Positions 26,827-34,914 of a stretch of 64,000 nucleotides of DNA are shown one piece after another (position 1 is the stretch's first letter; the number at the start of each line of letters is the position of its first letter). Under the pieces are notes generated by a model. That model saw only the letters and a program-made list of their open reading frames with translations, had not been told where the DNA came from and searched no databases. The position numbers and the translations under genes were made by a program. Origin of the DNA: Chitinophaga sp. Cy-1792 (GTDB taxonomy: Bacteria > Bacteroidota > Bacteroidia > Chitinophagales > Chitinophagaceae); the NCBI RefSeq assembly GCF_011752935.1, contig NZ_VWWO01000001.1:682001-746000 (forward strand). The letters are read 5' to 3'.

Positions 26827-28698
26827 CTATTCTCCTTTTTCTACAGACACCTTAAAGGTATCATCTGGTTTTTGCTTGTTTTGATATTCGGCTGGAATCG
26901 TGGAGGAGGCGCCGTTTCGGTGTGCAAAATAGTTGGGCGACATGATCTCCACGCCTGCTTCGTTAAATTTATCCTGAATGTTTTGGTGAAGCTCAGAATA
27001 TATTTCAGGCATGAGTTTGACCTGATCTGTGTAGGCGTTGATTTCGTAGGTAACGGCAAAATCGCCCAGCGCTGTCTGTAAAACAAATGGGGGCTTGTCT
27101 TTAGAGATATGTTCAGTGGCGAGGGCTGCGTTGATCAGCAGTTCATGTACGGTTTTCCAGGGGGCGTCATAACCAATAGTCACGCTGGTGTGCAGTATCA
27201 GACCAAGATCTTTGCTGGCAGAGGAATAATTGATCGTATGTCCATTGAGTATACTGGCGTTTGGAACGGTGATCTCTTCATTTGTAATCGTCCTGAGTCT
27301 TGTTACCAATAACGATTTTTCTATGACCACGCCGGTTATCTCCCCTATTTTGATCTTATCTCCTATCTTAAACGGACGCATATACGTAATTACAAAACCC
27401 GCAATGATATTGGATATGGCAGAAGATGATCCAAGAGAAAACAGGATACCCAGGAATACAGAAACCCCCTGAAATATTTTAGAATCTGCTCCTGGCAGAT
27501 AGGGAAAGATGATCACAAACATGAATGCGTACAGCAGAAATTTTATGCCACTGGCGGTAGGTCTTGCCCAGTCGGCATAAAACCCTTTGATCACAAAATT
27601 GCCGATAGCTATTTCTTTGGCGAGGTAGTCCACCCCTTTTACTATATACCTTGTTACTATGTATATTACAATTATAGTCAATAATTTAGGCAGATAATGA
27701 AGCACGCTGTTCAAAATAGATCTGACGGGCGCGAGTGTCCATTGTATGAGGCTATTGGCGATACCTTTTGTCCAGGGGAAGATGCTGAAGATAATGGGAA
27801 GCGTGAGATAGAACATCAGCAGCACGATAACGATGCGGACTATACGAAGTGCGCTGTAGGCGACGTTCAGCTGTTTCTCTGGGTTCAGGATGGCGTAGCC
27901 CTGTACTTTCAGCCCTTTGAAGTAGCGTTCTTTTTTTTCGTTTATGCGTTTCCGTATGCGACGAAATACGCGGTTAATAAGATATACCAGTCCGGCGAAA
28001 ACCAGCAGTATAGCGATGAGTAGTCCGATTCTTATGAGCAGGCTTTTCCAGCTGTTTTCTTCCTGGTACTTTTCTATGGAGGCGGCAATGGCTTGTATAC
28101 GGGCTTGTGCCAGTGCCGGTTTGTCTTTGTCCATCCACAGTGCATCATCATTGGTGATGGTGGAAAGGATAATCTCTCCATAAACAATATCTATATTATT
28201 TTCATTATTGATAGCCAGAATAGAATCTTTACTGAACATGGGATCATCGGCCAGTTGCCGGATTTTACGTTCGGTATTGGCGGCTCTTTCGCTGGGTAAT
28301 AAGGGGCCGAGTTTATTGTAGACGTAGTAGAGCGTATCTTGGAACGGGACAACCGGAATACCTTTTTGCGTGGCGCGCAGGCGCTGTATGCGCTGTAGCT
28401 GCTGTTGCTTTTTCAGGGAATCGGCCTGCTGAAAGACGGCCAGTTTTTCCTGTAATTCTTTTTGTTTTTTGAGATCATTGGAGGATTTGAGCGACTCAAG
28501 CTGGTTGAGCATGGTCTGTTTCTCCGTGGAATCAGCTTTGATAATGGAGTCGGTTTCCCGCAGCCAGGCCGTTGTGATGACCAGTTGGGTGTCGGCTGCA
28601 GCCTGATTTCTGGCTTTTACACTGTCTGCCTGTGCCTGGGCGTTTTGTCTGAAAGAGCACAGTATACACGTTATAATAACGGCGCATAAGATTCTCAT
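26827..28698 (-). CDS. MscS-family mechanosensitive ion channel
   Basis: A 623-residue protein with a signal peptide (about residues 1-22) and a Gln/Lys-rich coiled-coil periplasmic segment (~50-140). Five or so membrane helices follow from ~225, and the MscS pore helix and beta domain lie at ~400-600 ('GSSSAISNIIAGFVITYMRP', 'KIGDKIKIGEITGVV', 'TNEEITVPNASIL', 'INAYTD'). It belongs to the larger, MscK/YbdG-like members with an N-terminal periplasmic domain. It would gate on membrane tension in hypo-osmotic shock. It is followed by the exonuclease gene. Confidence 0.92.
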   Translation of the reverse strand: MRILCAVIITCILCSFRQNAQAQADSVKARNQAAADTQLVITTAWLRETDSIIKADSTEKQTMLNQLESLKSSNDLKKQKELQEKLAVFQQADSLKKQQQLQRIQRLRATQKGIPVVPFQDTLYYVYNKLGPLLPSERAANTERKIRQLADDPMFSKDSILAINNENNIDIVYGEIILSTITNDDALWMDKDKPALAQARIQAIAASIEKYQEENSWKSLLIRIGLLIAILLVFAGLVYLINRVFRRIRKRINEKKERYFKGLKVQGYAILNPEKQLNVAYSALRIVRIVIVLLMFYLTLPIIFSIFPWTKGIANSLIQWTLAPVRSILNSVLHYLPKLLTIIVIYIVTRYIVKGVDYLAKEIAIGNFVIKGFYADWARPTASGIKFLLYAFMFVIIFPYLPGADSKIFQGVSVFLGILFSLGSSSAISNIIAGFVITYMRPFKIGDKIKIGEITGVVIEKSLLVTRLRTITNEEITVPNASILNGHTINYSSASKDLGLILHTSVTIGYDAPWKTVHELLINAALATEHISKDKPPFVLQTALGDFAVTYEINAYTDQVKLMPEIYSELHQNIQDKFNEAGVEIMSPNYFAHRNGASSTIPAEYQNKQKPDDTFKVSVEKGE

Positions 28699-28941
28699 TC
28701 CCGAAGCTTTATCTTAAAATACGGAAAATTCTTCAGGGAGAAATGGCTTCGTAATAAAAATCAGTGAGTTGTGAGGAAGAATATATTATTAAATTCACGA
28801 TTTATGAATCATGAATTGTGAATTGAAAATCAAAACCTCCGGCACACACTTCTCCCCTTCCCGCAATATTTTTTTTGCAGAAATTTCCTGTAAACTCCCT
28901 GGTTTCAGGCAGCATTGATAAGAATCAGAAAAAGGGAACTA

Positions 28942-29394
28942 TTATACTTTCCTGCCCAGGTACTGTGCGTAGTCTGGTAAAATCACTTCATAATCCTCGT
29001 GCATCAATGGTGATGTCAGCAGGAAATCTGCGGTGGATCTGTTGTTGGCGATTGGAATATTCCAAACAACGCCGAGTCGCAGGAGTGCTTTAATATCGGG
29101 GTCGTGGGGCAAAGCTTCCATTGGGTCCCAGAAGAAGATGATCACATCCAGGGCGCCTTCTGCTACCAGCGCTCCTATCTGCTGGTCGCCACCAAGTGGT
29201 CCGCTAAGCAGCTTACGTACGGATACATCCAGTGCCTGCTCTATCAGCTTACCGGTGGTGCCGGTAGCATATAACTCATGGCGACTCAGAACAACCTTGT
29301 TGTAAGTTGCCCATTCAATCAATTCGGCTTTCTTATGATCGTGCGCAATTAATGCGATGCGTTTGCGTGCTTTAAGCGTTTTTACCTGTTGCAT
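28942..29394 (-). CDS. mgsA: Methylglyoxal synthase
   Basis: A 150-residue enzyme converting dihydroxyacetone phosphate to methylglyoxal and phosphate, a bypass used when sugar phosphates accumulate. It matches E. coli MgsA (152) along its whole length: 'ALIAHDHKK', 'LYATGTTG', 'SGPLGGDQQ' with catalytic Asp70, 'IIFFWDP', 'PHDPDIKALLRL' with Asp100, and 'NRSTADFL'. The ATG at 29394 is chosen because the conserved core starts soon after; an in-frame ATG at 29424 would place the start upstream of the -7 box. The gene has a short leader and appears monocistronic. Confidence 0.96.
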   Translation of the reverse strand: MQQVKTLKARKRIALIAHDHKKAELIEWATYNKVVLSRHELYATGTTGKLIEQALDVSVRKLLSGPLGGDQQIGALVAEGALDVIIFFWDPMEALPHDPDIKALLRLGVVWNIPIANNRSTADFLLTSPLMHEDYEVILPDYAQYLGRKV

Positions 29395-29402
29395 ATCTAT
29401 TA

Positions 29403-29410
29403 CAAAAGTA
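29403..29410 (-). promoter_or_regulatory. -7 element (TACTTTTG) of mgsA
   Basis: TACTTTTG matches TAnnTTTG and ends only 8 nt before the mgsA ATG, which would make the transcript leaderless or nearly so. A TTTG lies 11 bp upstream, too close for the usual spacing. Confidence 0.4.
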
Positions 29411-29424
29411 GCACAGTAAAACAA

Positions 29425-29735
29425 ATAAATAAATGTCGTTTTTTGTTAATATAATGTGAAATAGCTGCCTGTATCTTCTCTCCGGAAAAAATAACTGACC
29501 GCCGCATTTAATCCATTCGGGAATTCATACCCGCCTTTTTTGCGCGAAACGGAATTTCTGCCAGAACATTTTCATATTGCGGAATAAGCGAATGTAACAG
29601 GAAGTCTGGTTCCACAGCGACATTGGCCGGATTCCGTCGTAAAATCGCCGTCTCCGATCAGTTTTACCTATAATGATATTGTAAAATTCGATGGCATAGA
29701 TAGCCATTTTAGACCTGAATCTGCACTAAAAATGT
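29425..29735. other. Divergent intergenic region between mgsA and nfu
   Basis: About 310 bp with no gene I can support. A 60-codon minus-strand frame (29525-29707) begins plausibly ('MAIYAIEFYNIIIGK') but has an Arg-rich low-quality tail and no recognised family. The promoters of the two flanking genes lie at the edges. Confidence 0.5.
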
Positions 29736-29743
29736 TACCTTTG
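29736..29743 (+). promoter_or_regulatory. -7 element (TACCTTTG) of the nfu gene
   Basis: A perfect -7 box 10 bp before the first ATG. The nearest upstream T-run (TTTT at 29707) gives a 25-bp spacer, longer than usual. Confidence 0.5.
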
Positions 29744-29753
29744 CCCGGTAAAT

Positions 29754-30359
29754 ATGGATACAATGATTAAAACAGGAAATCCCATTATCAGCATATACAC
29801 GGAAATGACACCTAACCCGGAAACAATGAAGTTTGTAGCCAACAAACTCCTGTATCCAGGTAAAAGCATTGATTTTCCGGATGAAGCCAGCGCAAAACCA
29901 TCTCCTTTAGCAGTGGAACTCTTCAGTTTCCCTTTCATCAGAGGTGTGTTTATCATGGCTAATTTTATCACGCTTACCAAAACCAGTGAAACAGACTGGA
30001 GTGATGTTATCCCTACCATCAAAGCCTTCCTGAAGGAATACCTGGAGGATAACCGTCCTGTTGTGAACGAGGAAGAAGTGGTTGTTACCAAGGCTACGGC
30101 CAGCAACACTGTGAGCGCGGATGACAGCGATGTGGTAAAACGTATTAAGGAACTGTTGGAAAACTACGTGAAACCAGCCGTAGAAATGGATGGCGGTGCT
30201 ATCCAGTTCAAAGATTATCACGACGGTACGGTGAAACTGATGTTACAAGGTTCCTGCTCAGGCTGCCCATCTTCAATGATTACGCTGAAAGCCGGTATCG
30301 AAGGCATGATGAAGCGTATGATCCCTGAAGTGAAGGAAGTAGTGGCAGAAGCAGAATAA
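29754..30359 (+). CDS. NifU/Nfu-type iron-sulfur cluster carrier
   Basis: A 201-residue protein with the Nfu N-terminal domain (residues ~12-95; 'YTEMTPNPETMKFVANK') and a C-terminal NifU domain (~125-198) containing the cluster-binding C168-x2-C171 in 'GSCSGCPSS'. It is the two-domain architecture of human NFU1 and bacterial NfuA-like carriers. It would receive [4Fe-4S] from the SUF scaffold and deliver it to apo-enzymes in the cytoplasm. No suf genes are in the window. A terminator follows after 32 bp. ATG codons at 29754 and 29763 are both possible starts; the first is close to the expected transcription start. Confidence 0.93.
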   Translation: MDTMIKTGNPIISIYTEMTPNPETMKFVANKLLYPGKSIDFPDEASAKPSPLAVELFSFPFIRGVFIMANFITLTKTSETDWSDVIPTIKAFLKEYLEDNRPVVNEEEVVVTKATASNTVSADDSDVVKRIKELLENYVKPAVEMDGGAIQFKDYHDGTVKLMLQGSCSGCPSSMITLKAGIEGMMKRMIPEVKEVVAEAE

Positions 30360-30391
30360 GCCATAGTTGAGTGAATGATAGTGTTAAATTG

Positions 30392-30420
30392 AAGCACAGT
30401 CGCAAGGACTGTGCTTTTTT
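30392..30420 (+). terminator. Terminator of the nfu gene
   Basis: A 10-bp perfect stem (AAGCACAGTC / GACTGTGCTT) with a GCAAG loop, continuing into a T-run. Confidence 0.92.
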
Positions 30421-30461
30421 AATTAATATTGTTATTTGGAGTCCTAAACACACAAGTAACA

Positions 30462-32147
30462 ATGAAAGGAATTTTAGCTGGTGTTATGCTGGCCGCGGCC
30501 CTGCCAACTGCCGCCCAGAAAAAGAAAACAGACAGTACTGTAGCCGTCATTACCTATGGATATGTCAATAACGGTAAACCTTCCGCTGGCGAAGGTCTTA
30601 AACTCGTTATCGACCATGGCAAAGCCCACCTCCTGCCCGGTGGCAAAACACAAAAAGAACAGCAATACCTCGATTACAGCGATAACAGCACCCTGCAGGT
30701 ACTTTCCCTGTCCAACGGTGATGTATACACGCTGAAGAAACCATTTAAGGATCATCCGCAGCCGGAACTGCTCCCGGATACTGCCACCATACTGGGTCTG
30801 CCTTGTAAAAAAGCCAAACTCTTCGTACGTTCCAATACCATCGAAGTATGGTATACCAACGCGGTACAGCTGAAAGGCACGCCCTTCCTCAGCTATGGCC
30901 CTGATCTCGGCCTGGTGCTCCGCATCGTTCGTAATGGCAACAGCGAAACCATCGCACGCAAAATTGAATACCGCAAAGTGACGCCGCAGGAGCTGTCGTG
31001 GCCTGCTAACCTGGGCCAGCAGGTAGATGATGCCGCCTATACCCGCGCTGTGATCGACAGCAGGTATACTACGCTCCCCATCTTCCAAAACGAACAGATC
31101 TCCTGGGGAAATAATACACCTAATCCCGCCATCACGGAGCTGGACAAAACCTTCCACTTTGCCGGCGGCACCGTGATCGTAAAACGCGTTAAACTGCCAG
31201 CACCAAAGAAAGGACAGTCCCTCTTCGCTGAACTGGTACAATATTCCAATGGCGACGCCTACGACCGCACCGGTTCTGTATTTATGATCCCTGTTACCGG
31301 CGATACCACTTTCCTCGACGGTCTTACCAAAGGCGCTGCTGTGCTGCCGATATTCCAGGACAGGAACGGCAAAAAATACCAGGGAATGGTGGCCACGCCG
31401 CATTATACGCCTACCCTTGAAATCATGCGCTTTTTCACGCCTTTCGGCGTACGCCAGTTCAACGACCAGGTGAAAATCAAAGGCTACCACTGGGCCGACT
31501 CCGTGATCTATAAACAGGATGTCACCGAACTGCAGGACGCCCTGCAAGGGGAAGCGCTGATCGGTGTTTACATCGGTAACTACGATAAAGGCGGGCATAA
31601 AGTAAGTCTCAGCTTTAAATACTACCCTGCTGACGCAGATGCCGATACCACCGGCAAAGGCAAGTGGGTAATGCCAATATTCAACACCACCAACGTCATG
31701 GAAATGGCCGGACAGGAATACGCTACCCTGTTTGATAAAGATAGCCTGACCGTTACGGTGAACATCCCTGAAGGCCTGAAAAGCCTGCAGCTGCGTTACC
31801 TCACCACCGGCCACGGTGGCTGGGGCGGCGGTGATGAGTTCAATCCTAAGCAGAATGAAATTTTTGTGGATAACCAACGTGTATACCACTTTATTCCATG
31901 GCGTACGGATTGTGCTACCTACCGTTTCTCTAATCCGGCTTCGGGCAACTTCGGAGATGGCTTGTCTTCTTCTGACCTGAGTCGCAGTAACTGGTGCCCG
32001 GGCACTTTAACAACACCGGTGTTTATCAATCTACCAGATGTAAAACCTGGCCTGCATACCTTCCGCGTGGCTATTCCGCAAGGAAAACCTGCCGGTACCA
32101 GCCAGAGCTTCTGGAATGTTTCCGGAATACTGATTGGAGAGAAATAA
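30462..32147 (+). CDS. Peptide-N-glycosidase F-II-like secreted enzyme
   Basis: A 561-residue exported protein (signal peptide to ~'PTAAQ', residue 18). Residues ~20-180 form an N-terminal domain like the 'bowl' of PNGase F-II. Its central part ('TILGLPCKKA', 'IEVWYTNAV') resembles GLPGLI proteins. The rest is the two-domain PNGase F fold: a first eight-stranded domain around 'GDAYDRTGSV', and the C-terminal domain with 'GHGGWGGGDEF' (Glu459, likely equivalent to PNGase F Glu206), 'FIPWRTDCATYR' and 'LSRSNWCPGT'. PNGase F cleaves the bond between asparagine and the innermost GlcNAc of N-glycans. The start ATG at 30462 begins the signal peptide. It has its own terminator and stands alone. Confidence 0.9.
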   Translation: MKGILAGVMLAAALPTAAQKKKTDSTVAVITYGYVNNGKPSAGEGLKLVIDHGKAHLLPGGKTQKEQQYLDYSDNSTLQVLSLSNGDVYTLKKPFKDHPQPELLPDTATILGLPCKKAKLFVRSNTIEVWYTNAVQLKGTPFLSYGPDLGLVLRIVRNGNSETIARKIEYRKVTPQELSWPANLGQQVDDAAYTRAVIDSRYTTLPIFQNEQISWGNNTPNPAITELDKTFHFAGGTVIVKRVKLPAPKKGQSLFAELVQYSNGDAYDRTGSVFMIPVTGDTTFLDGLTKGAAVLPIFQDRNGKKYQGMVATPHYTPTLEIMRFFTPFGVRQFNDQVKIKGYHWADSVIYKQDVTELQDALQGEALIGVYIGNYDKGGHKVSLSFKYYPADADADTTGKGKWVMPIFNTTNVMEMAGQEYATLFDKDSLTVTVNIPEGLKSLQLRYLTTGHGGWGGGDEFNPKQNEIFVDNQRVYHFIPWRTDCATYRFSNPASGNFGDGLSSSDLSRSNWCPGTLTTPVFINLPDVKPGLHTFRVAIPQGKPAGTSQSFWNVSGILIGEK

Positions 32148-32171
32148 ACAAACAGTTTAAAAATAATTGGG

Positions 32172-32208
32172 ATGCGGAAGCGGTATTTACCACTGCTTCC
32201 GCATTTTC
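32172..32208 (+). terminator. Terminator of the PNGase gene
   Basis: A 10-bp perfect stem (ATGCGGAAGC / GCTTCCGCAT) followed by TTTCGTTTT, placed 18 bp before the pnuC start codon. Confidence 0.85.
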
Positions 32209-32225
32209 GTTTTAATTTTAACCCC

Positions 32226-32852
32226 ATGAATGAGATTTACCAGGGCCTGATGAATGGTTTTCATGCGATGACCACCTTAGAGATAATAGCTGTTTTTTTC
32301 GCGGTCTTATCGGTCATCTTCCAGAAACAGAATAATATACTCGTATATCCTACAGGCCTTATCAGCACTGGTATTTACGTTTACCTGCTTTCCAGGGAGC
32401 ATTTTAAATTATATGCAGATGCGACGCTCAATGCGTATTATTTCATCATGAGCGTATACGGCTGGATTTATTGGGCCCGAAGAAAAGGTGCAACACATGA
32501 ACATGTGAAAGTGAGCCGCAGCAATCGTAAAGAGCTGCTTACTGCCACATTGATCGCCCTGATTGGCTGGGGTGTTTTCTATGTCTTGCTGCGTAATTTC
32601 TCCGATTCCAATGTGCCGGTAATGGACGGGTTCATTTCTGCGACAGCCTGTGCCGGAATGTGGTTACTGGCAAAACGTAAGCTGGAAAACTGGATCTTCC
32701 TGAATATTTCCAATCTGGTCGCTATCCCGCTACTGGTCTACAAACATTTATATCTTACTGCCGCATTAACGGTGTTTTTATTTATCATTGCCGTATTTGG
32801 CTATTTCAGCTGGAAAAAGGAAGTTGAAGCAAACGAAAGCGCACATTCATGA
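32226..32852 (+). CDS. pnuC: Nicotinamide riboside transporter PnuC
   Basis: A 208-residue inner-membrane protein with about seven hydrophobic helices. Typical PnuC segments are 'YPTGLISTGIYVYLL', 'LYADATLNAYYFIMSVYGWIYW' with its conserved aromatic residues, and 'KLENWIFLNISN'. PnuC is a SWEET-fold facilitator for nicotinamide riboside; trapping needs phosphorylation inside the cell. That function is supplied by the next gene, a NadR-type kinase, whose ATG overlaps the pnuC stop by 4 bp (ATGA). The start at 32226 is the first ATG after the upstream terminator. A pnuT-type thiamin transporter is the alternative, but the kinase neighbour argues for the riboside. Confidence 0.92.
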   Translation: MNEIYQGLMNGFHAMTTLEIIAVFFAVLSVIFQKQNNILVYPTGLISTGIYVYLLSREHFKLYADATLNAYYFIMSVYGWIYWARRKGATHEHVKVSRSNRKELLTATLIALIGWGVFYVLLRNFSDSNVPVMDGFISATACAGMWLLAKRKLENWIFLNISNLVAIPLLVYKHLYLTAALTVFLFIIAVFGYFSWKKEVEANESAHS

Positions 32853-33370
32853 AGAAAGTAGTTGTAATCGGGCCTGAATCTACAGGCAAAAGCACGTTAA
32901 GCGAATACCTCGCCCGTTATTTTCATACGGCCTGGACGCCTGAATTTGCGCGTGAATATATCGACCAGCTCAACAGACCCTATACCCAGGAAGACCTGCT
33001 ACATATTGCCGAAGGACAACTGCAACTGGAAAAGGAACAGGCGGCAAAAGCGAATGAAGTGCTTATCTGTGATACAGACCTTTATGTGGTAAAGGTTTGG
33101 AGCGAGCATAAATATGGAGATTGTGACGCCCGTATTCTGAAGATGATTGCAGAACAGGATTGCGATTTATACCTGCTGATGGCGACTGATCTGCCTTGGG
33201 AAGAAGATCCGCAACGCGAGTACCCTGCCCAGGAGATGCGCGATTATTTTTATAATATTTACAGAGATATCGTGATGCAGTCCGGTGTTCCTTTTGTGGA
33301 TATCCGCGGGAGTTATACCGACCGGGAAAACACCGCAGTAGCCGCTGTAAAGCAACTACTGCATGGTTAG
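32849..33370 (+). CDS. nadR: NadR-like ribosylnicotinamide kinase
   Basis: A 173-residue P-loop kinase. Walker A 'GPESTGKST' (8-16) and the NadR-type segments 'TPEFAREYI', 'LICDTDLYVVKVWSEHKYG' and 'DLYLLMATDLPWEEDPQR' are the kinase domain of NadR, without the N-terminal repressor or NMN adenylyltransferase domains. It phosphorylates nicotinamide riboside to NMN, trapping what PnuC imports. Translation is coupled to pnuC by the ATGA overlap. Its stop overlaps that of convergent mtgA in a shared TTAG. NMN adenylyltransferase activity must come from elsewhere in the genome. Confidence 0.92.
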   Translation: MKKVVVIGPESTGKSTLSEYLARYFHTAWTPEFAREYIDQLNRPYTQEDLLHIAEGQLQLEKEQAAKANEVLICDTDLYVVKVWSEHKYGDCDARILKMIAEQDCDLYLLMATDLPWEEDPQREYPAQEMRDYFYNIYRDIVMQSGVPFVDIRGSYTDRENTAVAAVKQLLHG

Positions 33371-34104
33371 TTCTTTTTATCTGCGGGCGCAGGAATACCG
33401 GTCACCAGCTCGTTAATATCCGGATCAGGCGCGATATTACGCATCTGTACCATGATCTTGCGCTGACGGTAAACCGTAAATTTTGCAGGTGGATTAACCG
33501 TGTATTTTACCGGGTTTGGCAGACTCGCGGCTATCATGGCTGCTTCCTCCCGGGTAAGGCTGGCCGCATCTTTATTGTAATAGGCCTGTGCGGCAGACTC
33601 AAAACCGAAAATTCCATCGCCGGTTTGCGCTACATTGAGGTATACTTCCAGGATCCTCTTTTTACCCCAGATTTTTTCGATCATAAAGGTGAAATATGCT
33701 TCCAGTCCTTTTCTGACCCAGCTTCTGCCCTGCCACAAAAACACATTTTTTGCTACCTGCTGGCTGATGGTACTGGCACCCCTGATCTTTTTGCTGGTAG
33801 CATTATGCTTCATGGCTTTTTCTATCGATTTAAAATCGAAACCATCATGATCCGTAAAGAGCTGGTCTTCGCTGGCAATTACCGCTAACTTGGCATGTTG
33901 GGAAATCTCGTCGTAACTGGCCCAGCTCTTATGTAATTTTTTATCGGTACCCCAGAGGCTGAACCAACTGGAAATCTCTGTGATAGTAATAGGCGGGTTC
34001 ACCCATTTCAGCAAAATGATATAGGCAAATTGTGCAATAATCAATACCAGTAGTACTCTCTTTAATCTCCTCCACAGTCTCGGAACAATTCCTTTAAGCT
34101 TCAT
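33367..34104 (-). CDS. mtgA: Monofunctional biosynthetic peptidoglycan transglycosylase
   Basis: A 245-residue GT51 protein: basic N-terminus, one membrane helix (~15-33), then the lipid II-polymerising domain. The catalytic Glu79 lies in 'ASEDQLF'; 'IRGASTISQQVAKN' and 'KKRILEVYLNVAQTGDGIFG' are the next conserved blocks. It lengthens glycan strands on the periplasmic face of the inner membrane and has no transpeptidase domain. The length agrees with E. coli MtgA (242). It is convergent with nadR and divergent from tsaC. Confidence 0.95.
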   Translation of the reverse strand: MKLKGIVPRLWRRLKRVLLVLIIAQFAYIILLKWVNPPITITEISSWFSLWGTDKKLHKSWASYDEISQHAKLAVIASEDQLFTDHDGFDFKSIEKAMKHNATSKKIRGASTISQQVAKNVFLWQGRSWVRKGLEAYFTFMIEKIWGKKRILEVYLNVAQTGDGIFGFESAAQAYYNKDAASLTREEAAMIAASLPNPVKYTVNPPAKFTVYRQRKIMVQMRNIAPDPDINELVTGIPAPADKKN

Positions 34105-34164
34105 CCAAGTAGGTTTAGAAAAATCGGCCGAAAGTTAGTAAGATAATTTGACATGCATTTTTGT

Positions 34165-34172
34165 TAAATTTG
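34165..34172 (+). promoter_or_regulatory. -7 element (TAAATTTG) immediately before tsaC
   Basis: A consensus -7 box ending 3 nt before the ATG; a TTTG lies 14 bp upstream (34147). If used, the transcript would start at or inside the first codons. Confidence 0.35.
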
Positions 34173-34175
34173 GGT

Positions 34176-34793
34176 ATGCTCTTACAAGTACATCCGGATA
34201 ACCCGAATCCGCGCAATATGAAGATGATCATTGAGTGTCTGAAAGACGGCGGAGTCATCATCTACCCTACGGATACTGTGTATGCGCTGGGCTGTGATAT
34301 CACACAGCATAAGGCGATCGAACGGGTAGCACGTATCAAACAGGTAGATCCTAAAAAAGCCCAGTTTTCTTTTATCTGCTACGACTTAAGCCATCTCTCC
34401 GACTATGCAAAAAGTGTAGACACACCCATTTTCAGGATGCTGAAGAAGGCGTTGCCCGGGCCGTTTACTTTTATTCTCAATGCCAGTAAACAGGTGCCCA
34501 AATTGCTAAAAACAAAAAAAGATACCGTAGGTATCAGGGTGCCGGATAATAATATCTGCAGAAGTATTGTACACGAGCTGGGTAATCCGCTCATGAGTAC
34601 TACGCTTCCGATAGATGTTTATGTAGAAGAATATACCGACCCGGAGGTTATTTATGAGAAATTTGGTAGTCAGGTAGATATTGTTGTAGATGGTGGCCCG
34701 GGTGGGATGTCATTTTCTACCGTAATAGATTGCACAGGAGAGGCACCTGAGTTAATCCGTGAAGGGATCGGCGATTTTGATGCAATTACCTGA
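34176..34793 (+). CDS. tsaC: L-threonylcarbamoyladenylate synthase (TsaC/Sua5/YrdC)
   Basis: A 205-residue YrdC-fold protein making threonylcarbamoyl-AMP from threonine, bicarbonate and ATP for the t6A37 modification of ANN-decoding tRNAs. Conserved blocks: 'GGVIIYPTDTVYALGCD', 'RIKQVDPKKAQFSFIC', 'LPGPFTFIL', 'TVGIRVPDN' and 'STTLP'. It lacks the extra C-terminal Sua5 domain, so TsaC is the better name. The ATG at 34176 fits the common 'MLLQVHP' start of Bacteroidota homologues. The -7-like box ends just upstream, and an internal ATG (34218) would fit a leadered transcript. Confidence 0.93.
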   Translation: MLLQVHPDNPNPRNMKMIIECLKDGGVIIYPTDTVYALGCDITQHKAIERVARIKQVDPKKAQFSFICYDLSHLSDYAKSVDTPIFRMLKKALPGPFTFILNASKQVPKLLKTKKDTVGIRVPDNNICRSIVHELGNPLMSTTLPIDVYVEEYTDPEVIYEKFGSQVDIVVDGGPGGMSFSTVIDCTGEAPELIREGIGDFDAIT

Positions 34794-34859
34794 TTTTAAG
34801 TAAACTGGACGTTGTCAAATATTTATTGTTGACTTCGTCAAATAAAAGAAAAGTTCAAT

Positions 34860-34895
34860 AAAAAAGCCTTGTCTATGCATAGACAAGGCTTTTTT
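34860..34895. terminator. Bidirectional terminator between tsaC and the C1 peptidase gene
   Basis: A perfect 36-bp palindrome with an A-run on one side and a T-run on the other (AAAAAAGCCTTGTC core arm), placed between convergent genes. Confidence 0.95.
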
Positions 34896-34914
34896 GATGC
34901 GTTAAAGCAATGAT

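Noticed and set aside
29525..29707. 60-codon minus-strand frame in the mgsA-nfu gap
   Set aside because: The start looks gene-like, but the tail is Arg-rich without pattern and a frameshift would be needed to make anything more protein-like. Could be a decayed gene; not supportable.
30474..31889. 471-codon minus-strand open frame across the PNGase gene
   Set aside because: The plus-strand frame carries the whole PNGase F-II signature and a signal peptide. The antisense frame is open because of GC-biased third positions and matches no family.
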